From assembly GCF_022429645.1 (NCBI RefSeq), contig NZ_CP092480.1, positions 523,501 to 587,500 of the forward strand: a stretch of 64,000 bases of DNA, written 5' to 3'. A program made the translations under genes and the position numbers. Source of the stretch: Lutibacter sp. A80. GTDB lineage: Bacteria; Bacteroidota; Bacteroidia; Flavobacteriales; Flavobacteriaceae. Positions 55,387-64,000 of this stretch are shown here, one piece after another. Position 1 is the stretch's first letter. Each line of letters begins with the position of its first letter. The notes beneath the pieces were generated by a model, which was given only the letters and a program-made list of their open reading frames with translations, was not told where the DNA came from and searched no databases.

Positions 55387-56415
55387 ATGAAATTCACAGC
55401 AAATCAAATAGCAGAAATTTTAGGAGGTGAAATAGATGGCAATGCCGATGTGGAAGTTTTTAAACTTTCTAAAATTGAAGAAGGGGAAAAGGGTTCATTA
55501 ACTTTTTTATCAAATCCAAAATACACCCCATATATATATTCAACAAAAGCATCAATTGCAATTGTTGGGAAAGACTTTATTCCAGAAAAGGAATTTGAAA
55601 CTACACTTGTAAAGGTTGATGATGCATATCAATCTTTTGCATTATTATTAGAATATTACAATCAAGCTAAATCTCAAAAAACAGGTGTTGAACAACCTTC
55701 ATTTGTTGGAGAAAATACTGAGGTTCCAGAAGATATTTACTTAGGAGCATTTGCCTATATAGGTAATAATGTAACTATTGGTGAAAACGTAAAAATTTAT
55801 CCAAATGTATATATTGGAGACAATGTTAAAATAGGTGATAATGTAATATTTTTCTCTGGAGCAAAAATTTATTCTGAAACCGAAATAGGTAACAACTGTG
55901 TTATAAACTCAGGGGCTATTATTGGTGCAGATGGATTTGGTTTTGCACCTGATAAACAAGGTGTTTATGGAAAGATTCCACAAATTGGAAATGTAATTAT
56001 TGAAGATTTTGTAGATATTGGAGCTGCAACAACAATAGATAGAGCTACATTAGGTTCAACAATTATACGAAGTGGCGTTAAATTAGACAATCAAATTCAA
56101 GTAGCTCATAATGTAGAAATAGGTAAAAATACAGTTATTGCAGCTCAATGTGGAATAGCTGGATCGTCTAAAATAGGAGAAAACTGTATGTTTGGTGGAC
56201 AAGTAGGTGTTGCAGGACATTTAACTATTGGCAATAATGTTAAAATACAAGCGCAATCTGGTATAAGTAAAAACATTAAGGATGGAGAAACCATTCAAGG
56301 TACGCCTGCTTTTGGATATTCAGATTTTAACAAATCTTATGTGTACTTTAAAAAACTGCCAAGTATAGTAAAAACTATTAATAGTTTAGAAAATAAAGAA
56401 AAAGCTTTAAAATAA
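55387..56415 (+). CDS. lpxD: UDP-3-O-(3-hydroxyacyl)glucosamine N-acyltransferase
   Basis: This 342-residue left-handed beta-helix enzyme adds the second acyl chain in lipid A synthesis, using acyl-ACP. The uridine-binding N-terminal domain is 1-100. Hexapeptide repeats run ~105-315, with [22 protein letters not shown] at 180-201 and catalytic H241 (VAHNVEIG). It leads the cluster lpxD-lpxC/fabZ-lpxA, 4 bp before the next gene. Confidence 0.96.
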   Translation: MKFTANQIAEILGGEIDGNADVEVFKLSKIEEGEKGSLTFLSNPKYTPYIYSTKASIAIVGKDFIPEKEFETTLVKVDDAYQSFALLLEYYNQAKSQKTGVEQPSFVGENTEVPEDIYLGAFAYIGNNVTIGENVKIYPNVYIGDNVKIGDNVIFFSGAKIYSETEIGNNCVINSGAIIGADGFGFAPDKQGVYGKIPQIGNVIIEDFVDIGAATTIDRATLGSTIIRSGVKLDNQIQVAHNVEIGKNTVIAAQCGIAGSSKIGENCMFGGQVGVAGHLTIGNNVKIQAQSGISKNIKDGETIQGTPAFGYSDFNKSYVYFKKLPSIVKTINSLENKEKALK

Positions 56416-56419
56416 AAAT

Positions 56420-57817
56420 ATGAGTACTAAACAAAAAACAATTAAAAAAGAAGTAACACTTTCTGGTGTTGGTTTGCATACAGGAAATAAAGTTTTAATA
56501 ACTTTTAAACCTGCGCCGATCAACTATGGATATGCTTTTGTTAGAATTGATTTGGAGGGAGAACCTGTAATTGAAGCAAGTGCGGAATATGTTGTTAATA
56601 CACAACGAGGAACAAATTTAGAAAAAAGAGGTGTTTTTGTAAATACATCAGAACACGTTTTAGCTGCAGTAGTAGCATTAGATATAGATAATATTTGTAT
56701 TGAAATTAATAGTGCAGAACCACCAATTATGGATGGTTCATCTAAACAATTTGTTGAAGCACTTGAAAAAGCAGGTATTGAAGAGCAAAGTGCAGAAAGA
56801 GAAGAATATGTTGTAAAAGAAATAATTTCTTATAAGGATGAAGCAACCGGAAGTGAAATTATTTTAATGCCTTCAGATGAATATCAAATTACTTCAATGG
56901 TAGATTTTGGAACTAAAGTATTAGGTACTCAAAATGCAACATTAAATTCGTTAAAAGATTTTAAAAACGAAATTTCTAATGCACGTACTTTTAGTTTTTT
57001 ACATGAACTTGAAATGTTATTAGATAACAACTTAATAAAAGGAGGAGATCTAAATAATGCGATAGTTTATGTAGATAAAGAAATTTCTGAAGCTACTATG
57101 GATAAGTTAAAGAAAGCTTTTAATAAAGAATCTTTAACAGTTAAACCAAATGGTATATTAGACAACTTAACACTGCGTTGGGCTAATGAAGCAGCAAGGC
57201 ATAAATTATTAGATGTAATTGGAGATTTAGCCTTAGTAGGTACTAGAATTAGAGGAAAAGTTATAGCAAATAAACCAGGACATTTAATAAATACCACTTT
57301 TGCTAAAAAACTTCAAAAAATTATTAAGCACGAAAAAAGAAATAAAGTTCCAACTTTTGATCTAAATCAACCACCTTTAATGGATATTCATCAAATAATG
57401 AATATTTTACCTCATAGACCACCATTTTTATTAATTGATAGAATTATAGAGCTTTCAGATAAACATGTGGTTGGTATGAAAAATGTTACAATGAATGAAA
57501 ATTTCTTTGTTGGACATTTTCCTGGATCACCAGTAATGCCAGGTGTATTACAAGTTGAGGCTATGGCACAGTGTGGTGGTGTTTTAGTTTTAAGTACAGT
57601 ACCAGATCCTGAAAATTATTTGACATATTTTATGAAAATGGATAATGTTAAATTTAAACAAAAAGTATTACCAGGAGATACTTTAATTTTTAAAGCCGAA
57701 TTAATGTCACCTATTAGACGTGGAATTTGCCATATGCAATCTTATGGCTATGCAAATGGAAAATTGGTAGTAGAAGCAGAATTAATGGCTCAAATAGCAA
57801 AAAAACCTAAAGAATAA
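56420..57817 (+). CDS. lpxC/fabZ: Bifunctional LpxC deacetylase / FabZ dehydratase
   Basis: This 465-residue fusion joins UDP-3-O-acyl-GlcNAc deacetylase (1-305) to 3-hydroxyacyl-ACP dehydratase (~315-465). LpxC zinc ligands are H79 (SEHVLAAV), H261 and D265 (HKLLDVIGD). FabZ has HRPPFLLIDRI, H366 (GHFPGSPVMPG) and E380. The fusion is typical of Bacteroidota and joins lipid A commitment to fatty acid elongation. Its stop overlaps the lpxA ATG by one base. Confidence 0.97.
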   Translation: MSTKQKTIKKEVTLSGVGLHTGNKVLITFKPAPINYGYAFVRIDLEGEPVIEASAEYVVNTQRGTNLEKRGVFVNTSEHVLAAVVALDIDNICIEINSAEPPIMDGSSKQFVEALEKAGIEEQSAEREEYVVKEIISYKDEATGSEIILMPSDEYQITSMVDFGTKVLGTQNATLNSLKDFKNEISNARTFSFLHELEMLLDNNLIKGGDLNNAIVYVDKEISEATMDKLKKAFNKESLTVKPNGILDNLTLRWANEAARHKLLDVIGDLALVGTRIRGKVIANKPGHLINTTFAKKLQKIIKHEKRNKVPTFDLNQPPLMDIHQIMNILPHRPPFLLIDRIIELSDKHVVGMKNVTMNENFFVGHFPGSPVMPGVLQVEAMAQCGGVLVLSTVPDPENYLTYFMKMDNVKFKQKVLPGDTLIFKAELMSPIRRGICHMQSYGYANGKLVVEAELMAQIAKKPKE

Positions 57818-58599
57818 TGAATCAACCTTTAGCATATATACATCCAGGTGCCAAAATAGCTACTAATGTAGTGGTGGAGCCTTTTACAACAATTCATAAT
57901 AATGTAATTATAGGTTCTGGAACTTGGATTGGTTCTAATGTTACTATAATGGAAGGCGCACGAATAGGTAAAAATTGTAGAATTTTTCCTGGAGCTGTAA
58001 TTTCTGCAATTCCTCAAGATTTAAAATTTGATGGAGAAGACTCTTTAGCAATAATTGGAGATAATACTACCATTAGAGAGTGTTGTACAATTAATAGAGG
58101 AACTAAAGCATTAGGAAAAACCCAAATAGGGGATAACTGTTTAATAATGGCTACTTCACATATAGCACACGATTGTGTTATTGGAAATAATTGTATTTTA
58201 GCAAATGGATCTGTTATAGCTGGACATGTTACAATTGGTGATTTTGCAATACTAAGTGGATTGGTAGCTGTACATCAATTTATTCATATTGGAGAGCATG
58301 CAATGGTTTCTGGAGGATCTTTAGTTAGAAAAGATGTGCCTCCTTATACAAAAGCAGGTAAAGAACCACTTTCATATATTGGAATTAATTCAATTGGATT
58401 AAGGAGAAGAGGGTTTGAAACTGGAAAAATTAGAGAAATTCAAAATGTTTTTAGGCTTTTATATCAAAAAAATTACAATACTTCGCAAGCAGTAGAAATT
58501 ATAGAAGCAGAAATGGAAGCAACAAAAGAAAGAGATCAAATATTACTTTTTATAAAAAACTCACAAAGAGGAATTATGAAAGGATATACTGGGAGTTGA
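57817..58599 (+). CDS. lpxA: UDP-N-acetylglucosamine O-acyltransferase
   Basis: This 260-residue hexapeptide-repeat enzyme adds the first acyl chain to UDP-GlcNAc. IHPGAKIATNVVVEPFTTI opens the helix. IPQDLKFDGEDSLAIIGDNTTIRE, and the active-site stretch MATSHIAHDCVIGNN with its catalytic His, follow. The C-terminal helical part (GLRRRGFETGKIREIQNVFRLLY) is complete. It is translationally coupled to lpxC/fabZ. Confidence 0.97.
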   Translation: MNQPLAYIHPGAKIATNVVVEPFTTIHNNVIIGSGTWIGSNVTIMEGARIGKNCRIFPGAVISAIPQDLKFDGEDSLAIIGDNTTIRECCTINRGTKALGKTQIGDNCLIMATSHIAHDCVIGNNCILANGSVIAGHVTIGDFAILSGLVAVHQFIHIGEHAMVSGGSLVRKDVPPYTKAGKEPLSYIGINSIGLRRRGFETGKIREIQNVFRLLYQKNYNTSQAVEIIEAEMEATKERDQILLFIKNSQRGIMKGYTGS

Positions 58600-58692
58600 T
58601 AGTAAATCACTAATTATGAATTTTAATTCTGTTCATAATATTTTTCAATTCTTTTAAAATAATAATTATAACTTAGAACTTAAATAAAACAA

Positions 58693-59259
58693 ATGGCAAC
58701 AACATCAGATATAAGAAACGGATTATGTATAAGACATAATAATGATATTTTTAAAATAGTAGAATTTTTACATGTAAAACCTGGAAAAGGACCTGCATTT
58801 GTTAGAACTAAGCTAAAAAGTTTGTCAACAGGTAAATTATTAGATAATACATTTCCTGCTGGACGTAAAATTGAAGATATTAGAGTAGAAACTAGAAAAT
58901 ATCAGTTTTTATATCCAGAAGGTGACATTTTTCACTTTATGAATACGGAAGATTATAATCAAATAACTCTTGGTAAAGAAACACTAGATACACCAGAACT
59001 TTTAAAAGAAGGAGAAGTAGTTACAGTTGTTTTTAATACAGAAGATAGCATGCCTTTATCAGTAGAAATACCAGCAAGTGTTATATTAGAAATTACACAT
59101 ACAGAACCAGGTGTAAAAGGTAATACAGCAACAAATGCAACTAAACCTGCTACTGTTGAAACAGGTGCGCAAATTAATGTGCCTTTGTTTATAAATGAAG
59201 GTGATAAAATTAAAATTGATACTTCAAAGAGCTCTTATTTAGAACGAGTTAAAGAGTAA
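58693..59259 (+). CDS. efp: Translation elongation factor P
   Basis: This 188-residue protein relieves ribosome stalling at proline runs. The three-domain EF-P layout is complete. The loop KPGKGPAFVR places K32 at the tip, where beta-lysyl or other modification occurs. The C-terminal signature GDKIKIDTSKSSYLERV is normal. It lies 3 bp before the second lpxD-like gene, an arrangement seen in other flavobacteria. Confidence 0.97.
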   Translation: MATTSDIRNGLCIRHNNDIFKIVEFLHVKPGKGPAFVRTKLKSLSTGKLLDNTFPAGRKIEDIRVETRKYQFLYPEGDIFHFMNTEDYNQITLGKETLDTPELLKEGEVVTVVFNTEDSMPLSVEIPASVILEITHTEPGVKGNTATNATKPATVETGAQINVPLFINEGDKIKIDTSKSSYLERVKE

Positions 59260-59262
59260 CTT

Positions 59263-60186
59263 ATGAAGTTTCCTCATAAATATAATTTAAAGGATATTGC
59301 AAATTTATTAAAACTTGAGTACGTAGGTGCTGATGATTTTCCAATTTATGGCTGTAATGAAATACATGTTGTTGAAAATGGAGATATTGTTTTTGTAGAT
59401 CATCCTAAATATTACGATAAAGCTTTAAAATCTAAAGCAAGTGTTGTTCTAATAAATAAAAAAGTAGATTGTCCAGAAGGAAAGGCTTTATTAATTTCTA
59501 AAGATCCATTTTCAGATTTTAATAAATTAACAAAGCATTTTAATCCCTTTAAACAAGCTAATAAATTAATATCTGATTCAGCTACAATAGGTGAAGGTAC
59601 TATTATACAACCAAACGTTTTTATTGGAAACAATGTTACAATTGGAGAAAATTGTATAATTCACCCGAACGTTACAATTTATGACGATTGTACAATCGGT
59701 AATAATGTTACTATTCATTCAGGTTCAATTTTAGGAGCAGATGCTTTTTATTATAAAAAAAGAAGTACAGGTTACGATAAATTAATTTCTGGTGGTAGTG
59801 TTGTAATTAAAGATAATGTTGATATTGGCGCTTTGTGTACAATAGATAGAGGGGTGTCAGGTAATACAACAATAAATAAAGGAACAAAAATAGATAATCA
59901 AGTTCAAGTTGGACATGATACTATTATTGGTGAAAAATGTTTAATAGCATCTCAAACGGGTATTGCAGGTTGTGTTATTGTTGAAGATAACGTAACTTTA
60001 TGGGGACAAGTTGGTACAAATAGTGGAATTACAATTGGTAAAAATGCTGTTGTTTTAGGTCAAACAGGTGTTACAAAATCTATAAAAGGAAATTTAACAT
60101 ACTTTGGCACACCAATAGAAGAATCAAGAAAAAAGCTAAAAGAAATTGTTGAAATAAAACAATTAATAAAAAATCAAAAAAAATAA
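59263..60186 (+). CDS. LpxD-like hexapeptide acyltransferase (second copy)
   Basis: This 307-residue protein has the LpxD layout: an N-terminal uridine-binding-like domain (1-100) and a hexapeptide beta-helix with ILGADAFYYKKRSTGYDKLISGG and VGHDTIIGEKC. The His at the catalytic position is kept. The GFGF...KIPQ motif of true LpxD is changed to AFYYKKR...LISG, so acceptor or acyl donor may differ. It follows efp by 3 bp, away from the main lipid A cluster. A role in modified lipid A or other sugar acylation is inferred. Confidence 0.85.
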   Translation: MKFPHKYNLKDIANLLKLEYVGADDFPIYGCNEIHVVENGDIVFVDHPKYYDKALKSKASVVLINKKVDCPEGKALLISKDPFSDFNKLTKHFNPFKQANKLISDSATIGEGTIIQPNVFIGNNVTIGENCIIHPNVTIYDDCTIGNNVTIHSGSILGADAFYYKKRSTGYDKLISGGSVVIKDNVDIGALCTIDRGVSGNTTINKGTKIDNQVQVGHDTIIGEKCLIASQTGIAGCVIVEDNVTLWGQVGTNSGITIGKNAVVLGQTGVTKSIKGNLTYFGTPIEESRKKLKEIVEIKQLIKNQKK

Positions 60187-60256
60187 GTTTTGTTTCTAAC
60201 TTATAATTAGAAAAAAAAATTACTTTTGAAATAGATATAATATAAAATACATACAA

Positions 60257-61129
60257 ATGAGCGTTTTAGTAAATAAAAATTCAAATATAATTGTCCAGGG
60301 TTTTACTGGTAGTGAAGGAACTTTTCATGCTACACAAATGATTGAGTATGGAACAAATGTTGTAGGTGGGGTTACACCGGGTAAAGGAGGCCAACTTCAT
60401 TTAGATAAACCTGTTTTTAATACAGTTCAAGAAGCCGTTGATAAAGTTGCTGCAGATACTTCAATTATATTTGTACCACCTGCTTTTGCTGCAGATGCCA
60501 TAATGGAAGCTGCTGCTGCTGGTATTAAAGTAATTATTTGTATTACAGAAGGAATACCTGTTGCGGATATGGTTAAGGTAAAAGCATATATAGCAACTAA
60601 AGATTGTAGATTAGTTGGTCCTAACTGTCCAGGTGTTATTACTCCTGATGAAGCTAAAGTTGGTATTATGCCAGGTTTTATTTTTAAGAAAGGTAGTGTA
60701 GGTATTGTTTCAAAGTCAGGAACATTAACGTATGAAGCTGCTGACCAAGTAGTAAAACAAGGGTATGGAATTACAACAGCAATTGGTATTGGTGGTGATC
60801 CAATTATTGGAACTACTACAAAAGAAGCTGTAGAATTATTGATGAATGATGATGATACAAAATGTATTGTAATGATTGGTGAAATTGGAGGTCAATTAGA
60901 AGCTGAAGCTGCACAATGGGTAAAAGCTACAGGAAATAAAAAACCAGTTGTAGGTTTTATAGCAGGGCAAACTGCACCAAAAGGAAGAACAATGGGACAT
61001 GCAGGAGCAATTGTAGGAGGTAAAGATGATACTGCACAAGCTAAAATGGAAATTTTAAAAGCTAACGGAATTTACGTAGTTGATTCACCAGCTAAAATTG
61101 GAGCTAAAGTTGCTGAAGTTTTAGGATAA
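60257..61129 (+). CDS. sucD: Succinyl-CoA synthetase alpha subunit
   Basis: This 290-residue subunit binds CoA and carries the phospho-His of the TCA cycle enzyme. The CoA-binding stretch is [13 protein letters not shown] at 13-25, and the active His is H248 in [23 protein letters not shown] is conserved. sucC is not adjacent, which is usual in Flavobacteriia. A terminator follows. Confidence 0.97.
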   Translation: MSVLVNKNSNIIVQGFTGSEGTFHATQMIEYGTNVVGGVTPGKGGQLHLDKPVFNTVQEAVDKVAADTSIIFVPPAFAADAIMEAAAAGIKVIICITEGIPVADMVKVKAYIATKDCRLVGPNCPGVITPDEAKVGIMPGFIFKKGSVGIVSKSGTLTYEAADQVVKQGYGITTAIGIGGDPIIGTTTKEAVELLMNDDDTKCIVMIGEIGGQLEAEAAQWVKATGNKKPVVGFIAGQTAPKGRTMGHAGAIVGGKDDTAQAKMEILKANGIYVVDSPAKIGAKVAEVLG

Positions 61130-61154
61130 ATCAACTCTTATATTTATAAAGCAC

Positions 61155-61186
61155 AAAAAAACCTTTGAATTTCAAAGGTTTTTTTT
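61155..61186. terminator. sucD terminator
   Basis: AACCTTTGAA (61160-61169) pairs with TTCAAAGGTT (61171-61180), with six A before and six T after, between two convergent genes. Confidence 0.85.
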
Positions 61187-61212
61187 ATGCTTTAGTTTTA
61201 GAAGATATCTAC

Positions 61213-62046
61213 TTATTTATCATCTGTAGTTTTTATAGTACTTCCTTTTTTTACGGCTTTGTAATTTTCATAACATAACAATACAGCTTCAATTAATTGT
61301 AAATCACTAGCTTGTTTAATAAAATAATCAGAATAATTACACTCATTAAGTAAGTCGGTTAATTCAGCCGAATCCATTTCTAAATATTCCATCATTAATT
61401 CTCTATTAAATTTAGCTTCTAATTGTACGCGTAATTCATCATTATCACGCATTTTTTTTAGCTTTTTTAATTGTTTTGGTTTTTTACCAAACATATTATA
61501 AACAAAATCAATTGGTTTAAATAGCGCATCTACAGGTGAATTAAAATCTTTTCTTTGTCTTGTACCTCCAACTTCATAAGTTTGAGCTAAACCATTAATA
61601 TGTATACGAGCATATTTATCTTTAGGTACATTTTTAGCATCTATTTCTAAAACACCTATTAATTTATGAGATTTTACTACTACTTCACTAATTTCTTCTG
61701 TTTTTTCATACAATTCTATAACCAGTTCATTTCCTTTTAATAAATCGTTAGTTATTTTTAATTTAATTGATTGGTATCCTAAATAAGAAACATAAATAGT
61801 ATCACTTACAGCAATTGGTATTTCAAAATTTCCGTTTTCATTAGTGATTGTACCTAATACTGAATTTAAATTAAAAACATGGGCACCTTTTAAAGGTGTT
61901 TTATCAAGTTGATTTACTATTTGTCCTTTTAATAATGTAGCGATTGTAGTATCTTTTATTGTATCATTCTCTATATTTTGTTGAGAATAACTGTTTAAAG
62001 TAATAAAAAATAGTGCCGTATATAGTAATTTTTTTATCATATACAA
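61213..62046 (-). CDS. Exported protein with carboxypeptidase-like regulatory (CarboxypepD_reg) domain
   Basis: This 277-residue protein has a signal peptide (ending NSYSQ, about residue 22). An N-terminal carboxypeptidase-regulatory-like domain follows at ~38-115 (LKGQIVNQLDKTPLKGAHVFNLNSVLGTITNENGNFEIPI), like the plug-preceding domain of TonB receptors. The C-terminal half is charged and helical, with no barrel, so it is not a truncated SusC. Such stand-alone proteins are common in Flavobacteriia; function unknown. Met1 or Met3 may start. Confidence 0.85.
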   Translation of the reverse strand: MYMIKKLLYTALFFITLNSYSQQNIENDTIKDTTIATLLKGQIVNQLDKTPLKGAHVFNLNSVLGTITNENGNFEIPIAVSDTIYVSYLGYQSIKLKITNDLLKGNELVIELYEKTEEISEVVVKSHKLIGVLEIDAKNVPKDKYARIHINGLAQTYEVGGTRQRKDFNSPVDALFKPIDFVYNMFGKKPKQLKKLKKMRDNDELRVQLEAKFNRELMMEYLEMDSAELTDLLNECNYSDYFIKQASDLQLIEAVLLCYENYKAVKKGSTIKTTDDK

Positions 62047-62104
62047 TTATAGTAATTATTAGTTATAAATTTTGTTAAAGGTTTAAGAATATTTTTTAAT
62101 TTCA

Positions 62105-62148
62105 AAAAACAAGAGCCTTTATTTAATTAAATAAAGGCTCTTGTTTTT
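62105..62148. terminator. Terminator: perfect 44-bp palindrome
   Basis: Two 22-base arms (62105-62126 and 62127-62148) are perfect complements, with CAAGAGCCTTTATT in each and A/T runs at the ends. It follows the stop of the minus-strand lipoprotein gene by 18 bp. Confidence 0.85.
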
Positions 62149-62165
62149 AATAAAATAGGTATCCA

Positions 62166-62861
62166 TTAATCAGTTTTGAAATTCCAAACTTGACCTATAG
62201 TTTCTCCTCCTTTATCATCTTTAACTACAACTTTCCAATAATAAGTTTCTGAACTAGAAAGATCTACATTAAATGTTTTTGAAGTTTGATTTGATGATAC
62301 AATTGTTGTTGGTGTTTCTGTTGTACCAAAATATACATCAAAAGTAAGAGGATCATTATCTACATCGGATGCGTTCCATTCAAGTGTTGCATTTGTTTCG
62401 GTAACTGTTGCGTTTAATGTAGGGCTTACAATTTCTGGAGAAAAAGGTAAGTAATTAGAAACTCCTTCTCCTTCTGTATAAAACGAATTTACACTTGAAT
62501 AATCACTTGATAAATTTTTACTGTCTTTTGCACTAACTCTCCAGTAATAAGCAATTCCTTTATCTAAAGAAATTGTTCTTAGAGTACTTGTATTAGTAAC
62601 CGTTTGAACTATTTGAGTAAATTGATTGTCTTTAGCAATTTGAATTTCGTAAGTAACCACATCTCCATCTGGATCTGTTGCTGCATTCCATTCAAAATCA
62701 ATGGTGTTATCTATACAAAGTAAGTTGTTTGTTGGATATTTTAGAGTAGGAGTGTTTGGTGCATTATTTTCTGGCTCTGGTTCTGGAGAATCACTGCCTC
62801 CTGATCCTCCACAAGACCATAATAAAGTTGTTAAAACTAATGTATATAAGTATTTTTTCAT
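62166..62861 (-). CDS. Lipoprotein with two fibronectin type III-like domains
   Basis: This 231-residue protein has lipobox TLLWSC17-GG and a flexible acidic linker (GGSDSPEPEPENNAP). Two Fn3-like repeats follow, about 35-130 (EWNAATDPDGDVVTYEIQIA...YYWRVSAKDS) and 140-230 (EWNASDVDNDPLTFDVYFG...YYWKVVVKDDKGG). Such modules usually bind proteins or glycans at the surface. Function and partner are unknown. A terminator lies downstream. Confidence 0.85.
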   Translation of the reverse strand: MKKYLYTLVLTTLLWSCGGSGGSDSPEPEPENNAPNTPTLKYPTNNLLCIDNTIDFEWNAATDPDGDVVTYEIQIAKDNQFTQIVQTVTNTSTLRTISLDKGIAYYWRVSAKDSKNLSSDYSSVNSFYTEGEGVSNYLPFSPEIVSPTLNATVTETNATLEWNASDVDNDPLTFDVYFGTTETPTTIVSSNQTSKTFNVDLSSSETYYWKVVVKDDKGGETIGQVWNFKTD

Positions 62862-62921
62862 TTTCTATAAATTAAGAGATAAAATTACTATTTTTTAAAA
62901 TAGTAGCAAAACAAAGATGAA

Positions 62922-64000
62922 TTAAATTTCATTTGGAAGTGAAAAATAAAATGTTGTTCCTTTGCCAAGTTCAGAAGTTACCCATATGTTACCACCATGT
63001 TTTTCTATAAATTCTTTACAAAGTACTAAGCCTAGACCAGAACCTTTTTCATTTGCAGTACCAGTTGTAGATTCATTGGTTTGTAATGTAAATAATTTAT
63101 TTCTAGTCTCATCACTCATACCCATTCCAGTGTCGGAAATTGAAATTTCAACAAAATTATTTTTTACTTTTGTAGTTACGGTAACAGATCCTTCAAGGTA
63201 AGTGAATTTTATTGCGTTTGTAATTAGATTTCTCAATATTGTTTTTAGCATGTTAGTATCTGCATAAACTTTAAGATCATCTAATTGAGTATAGTTTAAT
63301 GATATGTTTTTTAGTTCTGCTGTAGAATTTAATTCTTCAAGTATTTGTGTTATTATTGGCTTTATATTTAATTCTGTTGGGTTGAATGAAATTTGTTTAG
63401 TTTGAGATTTAGCCCAATTTAATAAATTATCTAATAGTGTTAATGTGTTGGTAGCTTCTAAATTTATATGTTGACTAAATTTAATAATTTTATTAATATC
63501 TAAACGTTTTGCATTACTGCTTAGCAAATCTGAAAACCCTAAGATGGTGTTAAAAGGACTTCTTAAATCGTGGGCAATAATTGTAAAAATCTTATTTTTA
63601 GTAGTATTTAAAATACTTAATTCATCATTTTTATGTTGTAATTTTTTATAAAATAGGTATATAACTATGGCTATTACTATTATAATTAGAATTACTAGCC
63701 CCATTAAAATTTGGTAAATACCTTGGCGTTCAATTTTTAAAATATTGACTTCTTTTTCTTTTTTTAATTGATTTATTTCTTGATTTTTTTCATCTAATTC
63801 ATAAAAAGTTTGAAGTTGCTCTGTTTGAATATCGGCTTCACCAAATAAAATTAAATCTTGTACCTCTATTTGTTTATTTTGATAATAAACTGCTTTTTTA
63901 TAGTCATTAACATCTAAATATATATTAGCTAGTTTAGAATAAATGTCTAATTGATTTTTTTTAGACTTAGTTGATAATGCTATTTCAAGTCCTTGGTTAA
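62922..64000 (-). CDS. TPR-domain sensor histidine kinase (5' end outside window)
   Basis: The frame is open from the right edge to the stop at 62922; the start lies beyond 64000. The visible part begins with tetratricopeptide-like helices (LDIYSKLANIYLDVNDYKKAVYYQNKQ), then a coiled coil (DEKNQEINQLKKEKEVN) and one membrane segment (MGLVILIIIVIAIVIYLFY). HisKA follows with the phospho-His in IIAHDLRSPFN. HATPase boxes are NLITNAIKFT, SDTGMGMS and GSGLGLVLCKEF. No response-regulator domain follows, so it should pass phosphate to a separate partner, not in view. An internal Met before the membrane segment is not the real start, because coding continues upstream. Confidence 0.93.
   Translation of the reverse strand, partial: NQGLEIALSTKSKKNQLDIYSKLANIYLDVNDYKKAVYYQNKQIEVQDLILFGEADIQTEQLQTFYELDEKNQEINQLKKEKEVNILKIERQGIYQILMGLVILIIIVIAIVIYLFYKKLQHKNDELSILNTTKNKIFTIIAHDLRSPFNTILGFSDLLSSNAKRLDINKIIKFSQHINLEATNTLTLLDNLLNWAKSQTKQISFNPTELNIKPIITQILEELNSTAELKNISLNYTQLDDLKVYADTNMLKTILRNLITNAIKFTYLEGSVTVTTKVKNNFVEISISDTGMGMSDETRNKLFTLQTNESTTGTANEKGSGLGLVLCKEFIEKHGGNIWVTSELGKGTTFYFSLPNEI

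Noticed and set aside
61213..62046. Truncated SusC/TonB receptor
   Set aside because: It has the carboxypeptidase-regulatory-like domain but then a complete charged helical C-terminus and no plug or barrel remnant.
62105..62148. Perfect 44-bp palindrome as a mobile element end or origin
   Set aside because: It lies right behind a stop codon with T runs, like the other terminators in the window, and no transposase is near.
1..64000. CRISPR arrays, tRNA and rRNA genes
   Set aside because: No regularly spaced repeats and no tRNA-like or rRNA sequence were recognised on either strand.

Overview
The window is AT-rich bacterial chromosome from a member of the Flavobacteriaceae (Bacteroidota). Several features support this: -7 promoter elements of the TAnnTTTG type, a fused LpxC/FabZ, a PorX regulator, a type IX secretion (T9SS) sorting domain, SpoU/MnmE/MiaE/PurL/PriA versions typical of the group, and abundant Cys-type sulfatases with a family 6 polysaccharide lyase. 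A pyruvate formate-lyase locus implies facultative fermentation. A marine, Lutibacter-like flavobacterium would fit, but the genus is only a guess.

Layout. (1) 1-9.2 kb, all minus strand, is a defence island: hsdR, a RhuM/Fic protein, a four-helix-bundle protein, hsdM, hsdS, then a large cytidine/dCMP-deaminase-like protein that runs off the left edge. It abuts the 3' end of mnmE, a known integration hot spot. (2) 9.6-17.6 kb is minus-strand housekeeping: mnmE, a DUF4268-like gene, miaE, dnaX (with an A10 tract and adjoining hairpin) and two long-chain acyl-CoA ligases. (3) 18.0-22.3 kb is an anaerobic module: pflB, pflA (apparently with a non-ATG start, behind a terminator) and an OFA-family formate/oxalate-type transporter. 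(4) 22.4-33.6 kb is a sulfated-polysaccharide locus of two divergent arms: a membrane acetyltransferase of the HGSNAT type, four sulfatases and a T9SS-exported PL6 lyase. It has no SusC/SusD pair. (5) 33.6-48.6 kb is mixed: a ThrE-like exporter, purL, a WbaP-type sugar transferase, a low-complexity secreted protein, a cytochrome c peroxidase, priA, the rpsF-rpsR-rplI operon, a DUF6495-like gene, a sirtuin and a TrmH-family methylase. (6) 48.7-50.3 kb is an AdoCbl riboswitch controlling one lipoprotein gene that resembles BtuG. (7) 50.4-61.1 kb carries an alanine dehydrogenase-like gene, tsaE, porX, an HD hydrolase, the lipid A cluster lpxD-lpxC/fabZ-lpxA, efp, a second lpxD-like gene and sucD. 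(8) The right end has two envelope proteins of unknown role and a TPR sensor histidine kinase cut by the window edge.

Points most worth a second look: the composition and position of the defence island, possible programmed slippage in dnaX, the orphan BtuG-like gene under a B12 riboswitch, the 12-bp inverted repeat between the divergent sulfatase arms, and the unusual pflA start. No tRNA, rRNA, CRISPR array or intact transposase was seen.
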